From Phytohabitans suffuscus (GTDB lineage: Bacteria; Actinomycetota; Actinomycetes; Mycobacteriales; Micromonosporaceae), in NCBI RefSeq assembly GCF_011764565.1, contig NZ_AP022871.1, positions 7,812,320-7,876,319 of the forward strand: a stretch of 64,000 nucleotides of DNA, in the 5' to 3' direction. The notes below the pieces were generated by a model that saw nothing but the letters and a program-made list of their open reading frames with translations, did no database searches and was not told the origin of the DNA. Shown piece by piece: positions 16,586 to 24,431 of the stretch; the first letter of the stretch is position 1; the number at the start of each line of letters is the position of its first letter. The position numbers and the translations under genes were made by a program.

Positions 16586-17410
16586 GTGTCCAAGAGCGGG
16601 CGGGGGAGCGTGTCCCGCCTACCATTCGACGGATGGAGGGTGATCGCGCCGGCGCCGCCGCGCCCTGTCGTGGCGGCGGGTGAGCCTGGGCGGGGTGTCG
16701 TCGTGCAGAGCACCGACGATCCGCCGACCGTCCTCAACCTCGCGCCCGGCGCGGTCGCGACGTTCGGCCGCGGCCACGCCGGCGCCCCGGTCGACCTGGT
16801 CCTGCCCGATGCCGCGGTCTCCCGCCTCGCCGGGCAGATCACCGCGGTCGAGGACTACTGGCTGATCAGCAACTTCAGCCTGCGCAACACCTACGCGATC
16901 GAGAATCCGGAGGGCGGCGGCGAGTTCGTCAAGCTCGCCCCGCGGCGGCTGGACATGCCGGTGCCGTTCGAGTTCGCCCGGGTCGTCGTGCCCAGCGCCG
17001 AGCGGTCGTCCGCGTTCTACGTCTTCGCGCCGCAGCACACGTACGCCGACCGCCAGCCGCAGCCCGACGGCTCGGCCGACGCGACCCGGGTGGCGTTCCC
17101 GCTGGACGAGACGTCGAAGTACTTCAAGGTGCTCATCGCGCTCTGCGAGCCCCGGCTACGCGATCCGTCGTCACCGGTGATCCGCACCGTGCCGGAGATC
17201 CTCGACCGGCTCGGCGACGGGGTCGGGCTCTCCCGTTCGGCGGTCAACTTCCACATCGACTACCTCGCCCGGATCAAGCTGCGGGTCAAGGCGGTGGCCG
17301 GCGACGCGCCGGGCAAGGCCGACTGGCAGCGGGTGGCGCTGGTCTCGCTCGCGCTCCAGTTCGACCTGGTGCGCGAGGAGCACCTCGTGCTGCTGCCGCC
17401 GCAGGCGTAG
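16586..17410 (+). CDS. FHA-domain protein with C-terminal helix-turn-helix-like domain
   Basis: A protein of up to 274 residues. Residues about 45-130 form a forkhead-associated domain: VATFGRGHAGAPVDLVLPD, AVSRLAGQITAVEDYWLISNFSLRNTY, with the canonical Gly-Arg, Ser-Arg and Asn residues that read phosphothreonine. Residues 170-270 resemble a winged helix (VIRTVPEILDRLGDGVGLSRSAVNFHIDYLARIKLRV). It converges on a membrane Ser/Thr kinase 55 bases away, an obvious candidate partner. The start is uncertain: GTG at 16586, 16610 and 16640 are all in frame and none has an ideal ribosome site. Confidence 0.8.
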   Translation: MSKSGRGSVSRLPFDGWRVIAPAPPRPVVAAGEPGRGVVVQSTDDPPTVLNLAPGAVATFGRGHAGAPVDLVLPDAAVSRLAGQITAVEDYWLISNFSLRNTYAIENPEGGGEFVKLAPRRLDMPVPFEFARVVVPSAERSSAFYVFAPQHTYADRQPQPDGSADATRVAFPLDETSKYFKVLIALCEPRLRDPSSPVIRTVPEILDRLGDGVGLSRSAVNFHIDYLARIKLRVKAVAGDAPGKADWQRVALVSLALQFDLVREEHLVLLPPQA

Positions 17411-17476
17411 GCGCGCGGCCCGGCGGGCGCTCACAGGGCCGGTAGGCGCGCGGCCCGGCGGCGCTCACAACGGCCG
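17407..17476. repeat. 35-bp tandem duplication across convergent stops
   Basis: Two adjacent copies begin GTAGGCGCGCGGCCCGGCGG at 17407 and 17442, the second with one base missing and two changed. The first copy supplies the TAG stop of the FHA gene and the second the TCA (TGA) stop of the kinase gene, so both gene ends lie within the duplication. Confidence 0.75.
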
Positions 17477-18985
17477 GTAGGCGTCCAGGGCGGCCCGGAA
17501 ACGCGGCAGGTACTCCCGAAGCGCGGGCCGGTCGGGCGGGCCGCCCGCCTCGCGGACCCGCTCGGCCGAGGTGCGCCAGGCGGCGACCAGGTTGATCGCC
17601 GGGTCGCCGGGCACGTCGCGCAGCGTGGGCGCGAAGCGGCAGAGGTAGTCGCCGACCGGCGGGATCGACATCCGCGGCGGGAACGGCGGCCGCGGCTCGG
17701 TGTCGCGCTGCGGCGGCGGCAGGTAGTACTGGAGCACGCGCGGCGTCCAGCGGGCGATGCCGTACTCGTCCTGCTCGGGGTCGCTCAGGTCCGGGTCGAA
17801 GCCGCTCTCCGCCTTGAGCAGCGCCGCGACGAAGTGCGGTGTCACGGTCGGCTCGCTCGGGCACGTGGTGCCGGCCTCGACGATCAGGTCGTAGTAGCGC
17901 GGCGGGATGTCGGCGTCGGTGCGGAAGTGCCGCTCGTAGCCCGTCGCGCTCGGCGTGGTCGAGGCCGCGTCCCCGCCCGGCGTGCCCGCGGTCCGCTCGA
18001 AGCCGGCGTACGCCGCGCCGCTCGCGACCATCGCCATGGCGACGCCGACCAGCCCCAGGATCCGGGACAGGTGCCTGGGCCGGCGGCTCGGCGGCCCGGC
18101 CGGCTCGAGCGCCGCGTACGCCCGCCGCCGCAGGCTCTGCGCCGTGTGCCGGACGCGGGCGCGGTGGTCCGGCGCGAGGCAGTCGCCGATGAACTCCCGC
18201 CACACCGGCGCCAGGCCCTCCGGAAGCGTGAGCGCGGCGCGCCCCTCGGCGAACTGCCCGGCGGCCGCGGCCCGGGCCCGGGACGTGACGCCGGCGAACG
18301 GCAGCCGCCCGGTCAGCAGCTGGCAGGCGGTGACCCCGAGCGCCCAGATGTCGGTCGTCTGCCGCACCGGGACCCCGCTCATCCGCAGCCCCTCGTCCCA
18401 GCGCTCCGGCGGCATGTAGTCGGCGGTGCCGCCCGGCGGGAGGTACGCGTGCGTGCCGTCCAGCTCCGCGGCGAGGCCGAAGTCGGCGAGCCGCACCGAG
18501 CCGTCGGCCATCAGCAGGATGTTGCTCGGCTTGAGGTCGCCGTGGACCCAGCCGGCCTCGTGCAGGCAGGCCAGGCCGGCGCAGACCTCGGCGATCAGCC
18601 GGTCAGCCTCCGGCAGCCCGCCCTCGACCGCCGCGAGCGCCGTGGCCGCCGACCGCTCCGCCAGCTCCAGCGCGATCACGGTCGCCCCGTCGAGCTCGGG
18701 CCGCGCCGGGTCGTCGACGACCAGGCTGTCGAGCACCTTGACGAGGTTCGGGTGGCTGAGCCGCCGGTGCACGGCCAGCTCACGACCGGCCATGCCGGCC
18801 AGGTGGGAGAGCTGGCGCGAGGTGAGCGTGCCGGTCGGGACGAACTTGAGCGCGGCCAGCTCGCCGGTCTCGCGCACCGCGACGTAGACGGAGCTCCAAC
18901 TGCCGCTGGCCAACCCGCGGGTCACCCGCCACCCGCCGACGCGGTAACCGTCCGGGACGGACACCGTCCAATGAGCTCCGGTCAT
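17465..18985 (-). CDS. Membrane Ser/Thr protein kinase with lytic-transglycosylase-like ectodomain
   Basis: A 506-residue protein. Residues 20-270 are a Hanks-type kinase with GLASGSWSSVY, catalytic Lys47 in ALKFV, HGDLKPSN (Asp150) and ADFG at 167-170. A transmembrane helix spans about 309-329. The outer part has no PASTA repeats; instead residues about 355-430 (YYDLIVEAGTTCP, HFVAALLKAESGFDPD, YGIARWTP) resemble an SLT-type lytic transglycosylase, with the catalytic-type Glu393 in AESGFDP. The design would let an extracytoplasmic peptidoglycan module report to, or be controlled by, a cytoplasmic kinase. The ATG has GGAG eight bases upstream; a GTG 33 bases earlier is possible. The convergent FHA protein is a likely substrate or reader. 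Confidence 0.87.
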   Translation of the reverse strand: MTGAHWTVSVPDGYRVGGWRVTRGLASGSWSSVYVAVRETGELAALKFVPTGTLTSRQLSHLAGMAGRELAVHRRLSHPNLVKVLDSLVVDDPARPELDGATVIALELAERSAATALAAVEGGLPEADRLIAEVCAGLACLHEAGWVHGDLKPSNILLMADGSVRLADFGLAAELDGTHAYLPPGGTADYMPPERWDEGLRMSGVPVRQTTDIWALGVTACQLLTGRLPFAGVTSRARAAAAGQFAEGRAALTLPEGLAPVWREFIGDCLAPDHRARVRHTAQSLRRRAYAALEPAGPPSRRPRHLSRILGLVGVAMAMVASGAAYAGFERTAGTPGGDAASTTPSATGYERHFRTDADIPPRYYDLIVEAGTTCPSEPTVTPHFVAALLKAESGFDPDLSDPEQDEYGIARWTPRVLQYYLPPPQRDTEPRPPFPPRMSIPPVGDYLCRFAPTLRDVPGDPAINLVAAWRTSAERVREAGGPPDRPALREYLPRFRAALDAYRPL

Positions 18986-19110
18986 CGCGTTCTCCGCCCC
19001 CGACAAGCATGTCGCCACCGGGACATCTACACGAAGTCATCGCGCTGTGTCAATGGGTAGCGGCGCCCGCGGTCCACCGGTGACGCGGGCCGGGGCGTGC
19101 CCGGTCGGGG

Positions 19111-20004
19111 TCAGGGGCCGAGGCGGGTGCCGGCCAGGTCTTCCAGCCAGCGGACCAGTCGCATCTGGTCGGCGCCGGGCGGCAGCTGCGCGCCGGCCAG
19201 CTCCCAGACGCTGGTGACCGCCGAGCCCATCAGGTAGGGCGCGCCGGCGGCCCGCGCGATGCCGCCGGCCGTGGCGAGGTCCTTGACCATCAGGTCGAGC
19301 GCGAAGCCGGAGGCGTAGGTGCCGGAGAGCACGTACTGGGCGATCTTCGTCTGGGTGGCGTGGTTCATGCCGGTCGAGGCGTTGAGCACCTTGAGCATGA
19401 CCTCGGGCTCCAGCCCGTACCTGCGGCCCACCAGGATCGTCTCGGCGGCCAGCAGGAGACCGGCCGCGGACATCACGTTGTTGAGCGCCTTCATGGCGTG
19501 GCCGGCGCCGACCGGGCCGACCCGGAAGGTCTCGCGGCCCAGCACCTCGAAGATCGGCTCGCAGCGGTCGACGTCGGCGCCGGCGCCACCGGCCAGGATG
19601 GACAGGTCGCCGGTCTCGGCGCGGCCCACGCCTCCGGAGACCGGCGCGTCGACCACCGCGTAGCCGTGCGCGGCGGCGGTGCGCGCCAGCTCGGCCGTCT
19701 CGTGCGGCGCCGAGGAGCTCATGTCGACGATGAGCCGGCCACGGCCCTCGGGCACGGCGGCGATGCCGGCTTCGGCGACCGCCCGGACGGCGCGGCCGTT
19801 CGGCAGCATGGTGATCACGGTGTCGGCGGCGCGGAACACCGCGCCGGCATCGCCGCCGGCGGTGGCGCCGTGGCTCTCGGCGAACCCGGCGCACGCGTCC
19901 CGGTCGAGGTCGAAGACGACCATGTCGAAGCCGGCGGCGGCGAGGTTACGGGCCATCGGGTGGCCCATGTGCCCGAGACCGACGAAGCCGACCACCGGGC
20001 TCAT
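19111..20004 (-). CDS. NAD(P)-dependent beta-hydroxyacid dehydrogenase
   Basis: A 297-residue member of the 3-hydroxyisobutyrate dehydrogenase/tartronate semialdehyde reductase family. It has the N-terminal GFVGLGHMGHPMARNL dinucleotide motif, DAPVSGGVGRAETGDLSILAGG for the substrate, and the catalytic-lysine segment GHAMKALNN. It would interconvert a beta-hydroxy acid and the semialdehyde. Its ATG overlaps the stop of the upstream carboxymuconolactone-decarboxylase-like gene, so both are driven by the promoter at about 20.4 kb, divergent from a GntR regulator. Confidence 0.9.
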   Translation of the reverse strand: MSPVVGFVGLGHMGHPMARNLAAAGFDMVVFDLDRDACAGFAESHGATAGGDAGAVFRAADTVITMLPNGRAVRAVAEAGIAAVPEGRGRLIVDMSSSAPHETAELARTAAAHGYAVVDAPVSGGVGRAETGDLSILAGGAGADVDRCEPIFEVLGRETFRVGPVGAGHAMKALNNVMSAAGLLLAAETILVGRRYGLEPEVMLKVLNASTGMNHATQTKIAQYVLSGTYASGFALDLMVKDLATAGGIARAAGAPYLMGSAVTSVWELAGAQLPPGADQMRLVRWLEDLAGTRLGP

Positions 20005-20393
20005 GCCGGCGCCACGTGTCCGTCTGCGGCCGCCAGCGCCCGCGCCGCCACCCGGAACGCGTCGATGCCGGCGGGCACGCCGACGTAGATGGTCGACTGG
20101 AGCAGGACCTCTTTGATCTCGTCCGTGGTGCAGCCGTTGCGCAGCGCGCCGGCGATGTGCAGCTCCAGCTCGTGCGGGCGGTTGAGCGCGACCAGCGTCG
20201 CGATGTTGAGCAGGCTGCGGGTCCGCTTGGGCAGGCCGGGGCGGGTCCAGATCTCACCCCAGCAGTACTCGGTCACGAGGCGCTGGAGCTCGCTGTTGAA
20301 CTCGGTCGCGCGGGACAGCGACGCGTCCACGTACGCGTCGCCGAGCACCTCGCGGCGCACGGCCAGTCCGGCGTCGAAACGGTCGGTCGTCAT
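20001..20393 (-). CDS. Carboxymuconolactone decarboxylase family protein
   Basis: A 130-residue protein close in layout to 4-carboxymuconolactone decarboxylase (PcaC): WGEIWTRPGLPKRTRSLLNIATLVALNRPHELELHIAGALRNGCTTDEIKEVLLQSTIYVGVPAGIDAF covers most of the domain. The AhpD-type CxxC is absent, so a peroxidase role is unlikely. The substrate is unknown, since no other beta-ketoadipate genes lie beside it apart from a distant CoA-transferase remnant. It is first in a two-gene operon and starts 18 bases from an inverted repeat that overlaps its promoter. Confidence 0.87.
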   Translation of the reverse strand: MTTDRFDAGLAVRREVLGDAYVDASLSRATEFNSELQRLVTEYCWGEIWTRPGLPKRTRSLLNIATLVALNRPHELELHIAGALRNGCTTDEIKEVLLQSTIYVGVPAGIDAFRVAARALAAADGHVAPA

Positions 20394-20410
20394 GGGGGCC
20401 TCCTGCCAGA

Positions 20411-20451
20411 TCTTGACCGAGATTGTATTACGATCTTATCGTCGGTCAAGA
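20411..20451. promoter_or_regulatory. Divergent promoter with embedded inverted repeat (GntR operator candidate)
   Basis: TCTTGACCGA (20411-20420) and TCGGTCAAGA (20442-20451) are perfect 10-base arms 21 bases apart. Each arm contains a TTGACC -35 box pointing inward over the gap. On the minus strand TTGACC is followed after 16 bases by TACAAT, a good sigma-70 -10. The spacer is AT-rich. A GntR dimer on both arms would shut both promoters. Confidence 0.6.
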
Positions 20452-20473
20452 CCGTGCTGACAAGGAGATATCC

Positions 20474-21157
20474 GTGCGAGAGCAGTCTTTGCGGGTGGAG
20501 TCGGTGGCCACGCCGGTTCGCTCACAGGTGGTCGAGAAGCTGCGTCGGGCGATCGTGGAGCAGCGGTTCGCCAGTGGCGAGCGGCTGCGGGAGAAGGAGC
20601 TGTGCGAGCTGACGGGCGTGAGCCGTACGTCCGTGCGCGAGGCGCTCTGCCACCTACAGGCGGAAAACCTGGTCGAGCTGATACCGCACCGCGGCCCGAT
20701 CGTCGCGCGGATCACGCCGGCCCAGGCCCGGGAGGTGTACGAGGTCCGCACGGCGCTGGAGGGCCTGGCCGCCCGACTGTTCGCCACGCGGGCCACCGGC
20801 GAGCGGGTCGCCGCCCTCGCCGCGGTGGTCGACGAGATGGCGCAGGACGTGGCGGCCGGCCGCACGGCACACCTCGTGTCGCTGAAGGACCGGTTCTACG
20901 ACGCGCTGTTCGCCGGCGCCGGCAACAGCGAGGTGGAGCGGATGGTCGGCACCCTGCGCGCGCGGGTGACCGTGCTGCGCGGCCGTACGCTGGCCAGCCC
21001 CGGCCGGGCGGAGGAGACGCTGAAGGAGATCCGGGCGATCGTCGCGGCCATCGCCGACCGCGACCCGGACCGTGCGGAGGCGGCGTGCCGCGCGCACGTC
21101 GTCGCGGCGGCCCGGCTCGCGCTCGACCTGCTGACCGCGGAGGAGGCGGCGTCATGA
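20474..21157 (+). CDS. GntR-family (FadR-type) regulator
   Basis: A 227-residue protein from a GTG with AAGGAGAT five bases upstream. Residues 10-75 are the GntR winged helix (QVVEKLRRAIVEQRFASGERLREKELCELTGVSRTSVREALCHLQAENLVELIPHRG), and residues 85-220 the all-helical FCD effector domain with YEVRTALEGLAARLFATRAT. FCD proteins commonly sense carboxylic acids. The stop overlaps the ATG of the aldehyde dehydrogenase (ATGA), making it the first gene of a GntR-ALDH-UGSC1-cyclase transcription unit. Confidence 0.9.
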   Translation: MREQSLRVESVATPVRSQVVEKLRRAIVEQRFASGERLREKELCELTGVSRTSVREALCHLQAENLVELIPHRGPIVARITPAQAREVYEVRTALEGLAARLFATRATGERVAALAAVVDEMAQDVAAGRTAHLVSLKDRFYDALFAGAGNSEVERMVGTLRARVTVLRGRTLASPGRAEETLKEIRAIVAAIADRDPDRAEAACRAHVVAAARLALDLLTAEEAAS

Positions 21158-22623
21158 CCGCGCCGGCGTACGACCTGTACCTGGGCGGCCGGTGGACACC
21201 CGCCGCCTCCGGCGCGCTGTACGACTGCGTCAACCCGTACACCTCGCGGGTGTGGGCGCGGGTGCCGGCGGCCGGTCCGGCCGACGTCGGGCAGGCGGTC
21301 GAGGCGGCCCGCGCGGCGCTCTCCGGCGAGTGGGGGGCGCTGACCGGGTTCGACCGGGCCCGGCTGATGCGCCGGCTGGCCGCCATCGTCGAGCGCGACG
21401 CGGCCGACCTCGCGGTCGTCGAGTCGACCGGCAACGGCAAGCTGTTGCGCGAGTCCAGGGCGCAGATGGCCAGCCTCGCGGACTGGCTCTACTACTTCGC
21501 CGGCCTCGCCGACAAGCTGCAGGGCGAGACCATCCCGGCGGACAAGCCGAACTACTTCCTCTACACCAGGCGCGAGCCGGTCGGCGTGGTCGGGGCGATC
21601 GTGCCGTGGAACTCGCCGCTGGTCCTGGCGATGTGGAAGCTCGCGCCCGCGCTCGCCGCCGGCTGCACGTTCGTGCTCAAACCGTCGGACTGGACGCCGG
21701 TCTCCGCGCTGGAGTTCGCCAAGCGGTTCGACGAGGCGGGTTTCCCGCCCGGCGTGCTCAACGTGGTCACCGCGAACCAGCCGGACGCCGGCCGGGCCCT
21801 GGTCGAGCACCCGGGGGTGGACAAGGTCGCGTTCACCGGTTCGACCCGGGTGGGCATCGAGGTGGCCCGGAGCGCCGCCACCCACCTGGCCCGGACCACC
21901 CTCGAGCTCGGCGGCAAGTCCGCGCAGATCGTCTTCGCCGACGCCGACCTGGCCGCCGCGGTCAACGGCGTGATCGCGGGCATCTTCGCGGCCAGCGGCC
22001 AGACCTGCATCGCCGGCTCCCGGCTGCTCGTCCAGCGCGAGATCCACGACCGGCTCGTCGCGGCGATCGCCGCCCGGGCCCGCGAGATCCGGCTCGGCGA
22101 CCCGCTGTCCGACGAGACCGACATGGGTCCGATGTCGAACCCCAACCAGTTCCGCACGGTCCGCGGGTTCATCGAGCGCGCGGTCGCGGCGGGCGCGCAC
22201 CCGGTACTGGACGGCGGCGCCGGCGAGCGGGGAGGGCTGTTCGTCGGCCCGACCGTGCTGACCGGCGTACGGCCGGACATGGAGGTGGCGCGCGAGGAGG
22301 TGTTCGGGCCGGTGCTCGCGGTGCTGCCGTTCGACGACGAGGCGGAGGCGGTCGGGCTGGCCAACGACACCGTGTACGGGCTCGGGGCGGGCGTCTGGAC
22401 CCGTGACGTGCAGCGCGCGCACCGGGTGGCGCACCGGGTCCGGGCCGGCACGGTGTGGATCAACACGTACCGCACGGTCGCGCCGTTCGCGCCGTTCGGC
22501 GGGTACGGCGCCAGCGGGTGGGGCCGGGAGAGCGGGCTGGACGCGGTGCGCGACTACACCGAGCTCAAGACGGTCTGGCTGGAGCTGGAGGGCCGCACCC
22601 GCGACCCGTTCGTCGTGGGCTGA
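21154..22623 (+). CDS. Aldehyde dehydrogenase family protein
   Basis: A 489-residue NAD(P)-dependent aldehyde dehydrogenase of normal length. Motifs are VPWNSPLVLAMWKLAPALAAG, KVAFTGSTRVG, LELGGKSA with general-base Glu251, and GQTCIAGSR with nucleophile Cys285. The C-terminal INTYRTVAPFAPFGGYGASG is close to enzymes acting on small aliphatic or hydroxylated aldehydes. It is translationally coupled to the GntR regulator. In this cluster it could oxidise the aldehyde released by the TPP decarboxylase at 27.4-28.5 kb; that link is inferred. Confidence 0.9.
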   Translation: MTAPAYDLYLGGRWTPAASGALYDCVNPYTSRVWARVPAAGPADVGQAVEAARAALSGEWGALTGFDRARLMRRLAAIVERDAADLAVVESTGNGKLLRESRAQMASLADWLYYFAGLADKLQGETIPADKPNYFLYTRREPVGVVGAIVPWNSPLVLAMWKLAPALAAGCTFVLKPSDWTPVSALEFAKRFDEAGFPPGVLNVVTANQPDAGRALVEHPGVDKVAFTGSTRVGIEVARSAATHLARTTLELGGKSAQIVFADADLAAAVNGVIAGIFAASGQTCIAGSRLLVQREIHDRLVAAIAARAREIRLGDPLSDETDMGPMSNPNQFRTVRGFIERAVAAGAHPVLDGGAGERGGLFVGPTVLTGVRPDMEVAREEVFGPVLAVLPFDDEAEAVGLANDTVYGLGAGVWTRDVQRAHRVAHRVRAGTVWINTYRTVAPFAPFGGYGASGWGRESGLDAVRDYTELKTVWLELEGRTRDPFVVG

Positions 22624-22654
22624 CCGCTCGTCGCGGGGCCGACCGGCCGAGATA

Positions 22655-22672
22655 TTGCTTATCGGCAAGCAA
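22655..22672. promoter_or_regulatory. MarR-type operator upstream of UGSC paralog 1
   Basis: TTGCTTATCGGCAAGCAA is an imperfect version of the palindrome TTGCTTGC-NN-GCAAGCAA found at three other promoters in the island. The right half is exact and the left half differs at two bases. It lies 46 bases before the UGSC1 start codon, suggesting an internal promoter in addition to read-through from the GntR gene. Confidence 0.6.
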
Positions 22673-22718
22673 GCACTTAAGCTGATCCCGGCCTGTCAAC
22701 CGCAGTACGGAGGTCACG

Positions 22719-24431
22719 ATGGCCACCATCGAAGTGCTCAACCCGGTCGCGCTCTCGGCCAAGAAGCAGCTCGCCCTGGCGCCCCGGGTGCCTGACCTGG
22801 CGGGCAAGCGGGTCGGCCTGTTCTGGAACATGAAGGCCGGCGGTGACGTCGCCCTGCAGCGGGTCCAGGAGCTGCTCGGCAAGCGCTACCCGACGGCCGA
22901 GTTCACCCTGTTCATCGGCGACACCGGATCGATGGTCCGGCGCGCGACCAAGGCTGGCGCCGACAGGGTCGCCGCCGAGTCCGACGTCGTCGTGGGCACC
23001 ACCGGTGACTGCGGCTCCTGCACGTCCTGGCTCATCCACGACATGGTCGAGTTCGAGAAGCGCGGCGTACCCACGGTCGCCCTGACCGCCCGCGGCTTCG
23101 AGGCGGACGCGAGGTTCAGCGCGGACACGTTCGGCCTCTCCGACCTGCCGTTCGTCGTCGCCGAGTCGACCTTCACCAGCCACTCGCCGGAACAGATCCG
23201 GGAGATGGTCGAGCCGCTGGTCGGCGGCATCGTCGCCGCGCTCACCGACCCCGACCTGGCGGGCGCGCCGGCGGCGCCCGCCGTGGACCCCGCGGCCGCC
23301 GCGCACGCGAACGTGCGGTTCCTGGACGACCGCGCGCTGGCGTTCACCGGCGCGGACGGCGTCCTCGCGCTGGAGGAGATGAACGAGCGCTTCCTGGAGT
23401 ACGGGTGGGGCGACGGCTTCCCGCTGTACCCGCCGACCCGCCAGCGGGTGGACCAGATGCTCACCGGTACGAAACGCGACCCCGAGTCGGTGGTCGGCAT
23501 CCTCGAACCGGGCTTCGGCATCGCCACGGTGGAGATGATCGCCGCGAACGCCGTGATGGCCGGCTGCCGCCCCGAGCACCTGCCGGTGGTGATCGCCGCC
23601 ATCGAGTGCATCGCCGACCCGACCATCAACCTGCGCGGCAAGGCCATGTCGACGGGCACGCAGGCGCCGATGATCATCGTGAACGGCCCGGTCCGCGAGC
23701 GCATCGGCCTGAACTCCGGCTGCTGCGCGCTCGGCCCCGGCGCGCCGTCCCGGGTGAACACGGTGATCGGCCGCGCCCTGCGACTGTGCATGATGAACAT
23801 CGGGCACACGTACCCGCAGCTCACCGACATGGACACGATGGGCTCGCCGACGAAGTACAGCATGTGTATCGCGGAGAACCAGGAGCGCAGCCCCTGGGAG
23901 CCGTACCACGTCGCCCGCGGCTTCGACGCCGGGCAGAGCACCGTGACGATCCACTTCAACTACGGCTACAGCGAGCTGCACGACTTCGAGAGCCACACGC
24001 CGGAGGACCTGATCCAGGTCTACAAGCACGCGGCGATGAACCTCGGCTCGGTGACCACCGGCTTCTGGCTGGTCGGCCGCCGCTCCGACCCGCGCAACGG
24101 CACCGAGGAGATGGAGCACGACTTCATGCTGATCTGCCCGGAGCACGCCGAGATCTTCGGCAACGCCGGATGGAGCCGGCAGGACGTGCGGGACGCGATG
24201 TTCGAGGCGGCCCGGCTGCCGTACTCGGAGCTGCGCCGCACCAAGGAGGCCAAGGCGCTGGACGCCGCACACCCGGAGCTGACCTGGCTGCGCGACAGCC
24301 CCGACACGCTGCTGCCCGTGCTGGAGACGCCGGAGTGCTTCGAGGTCGCGGTGCTCGGTGCGACCGCCGGGCGCGGCCAGTTCTACTGGGGGTGCGGCGG
24401 CCCGGTCACCAAGGTCGTCGACGATGTCTGA
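22719..24431 (+). CDS. UGSC-family (Cys form) two-domain protein 1
   Basis: A 570-residue protein. Residues 1-185 match the UGSC family, whose best-known members carry selenocysteine in a U-G-S-C motif; here the motif is Cys98-Gly-Ser-Cys101 in GTTGDCGSCTSWLIHDMVEF, with the typical opening (LAPRVPDLAGKRVGLFWNMK) and EFEKRGVPTV. Residues about 220-570 are a second large domain I do not recognise, with strongly conserved WGDGFPLYPPT, AANAVMAGCRPEHLPV, STGTQAPMIIVNGP, HFNYGYSELHDFESHT and WGCGGPVTK, including several Cys and His. UGSC1 and its paralog at 31.4 kb are co-linear throughout. The CGSC motif suggests thiol redox chemistry; the role is unknown. GGAGGT precedes the ATG. Confidence 0.8.
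   Translation: MATIEVLNPVALSAKKQLALAPRVPDLAGKRVGLFWNMKAGGDVALQRVQELLGKRYPTAEFTLFIGDTGSMVRRATKAGADRVAAESDVVVGTTGDCGSCTSWLIHDMVEFEKRGVPTVALTARGFEADARFSADTFGLSDLPFVVAESTFTSHSPEQIREMVEPLVGGIVAALTDPDLAGAPAAPAVDPAAAAHANVRFLDDRALAFTGADGVLALEEMNERFLEYGWGDGFPLYPPTRQRVDQMLTGTKRDPESVVGILEPGFGIATVEMIAANAVMAGCRPEHLPVVIAAIECIADPTINLRGKAMSTGTQAPMIIVNGPVRERIGLNSGCCALGPGAPSRVNTVIGRALRLCMMNIGHTYPQLTDMDTMGSPTKYSMCIAENQERSPWEPYHVARGFDAGQSTVTIHFNYGYSELHDFESHTPEDLIQVYKHAAMNLGSVTTGFWLVGRRSDPRNGTEEMEHDFMLICPEHAEIFGNAGWSRQDVRDAMFEAARLPYSELRRTKEAKALDAAHPELTWLRDSPDTLLPVLETPECFEVAVLGATAGRGQFYWGCGGPVTKVVDDV

Noticed and set aside
20001..20393. AhpD-type alkylhydroperoxidase
   Set aside because: The required CxxC is absent; the sequence follows the PcaC-like carboxymuconolactone decarboxylase pattern.
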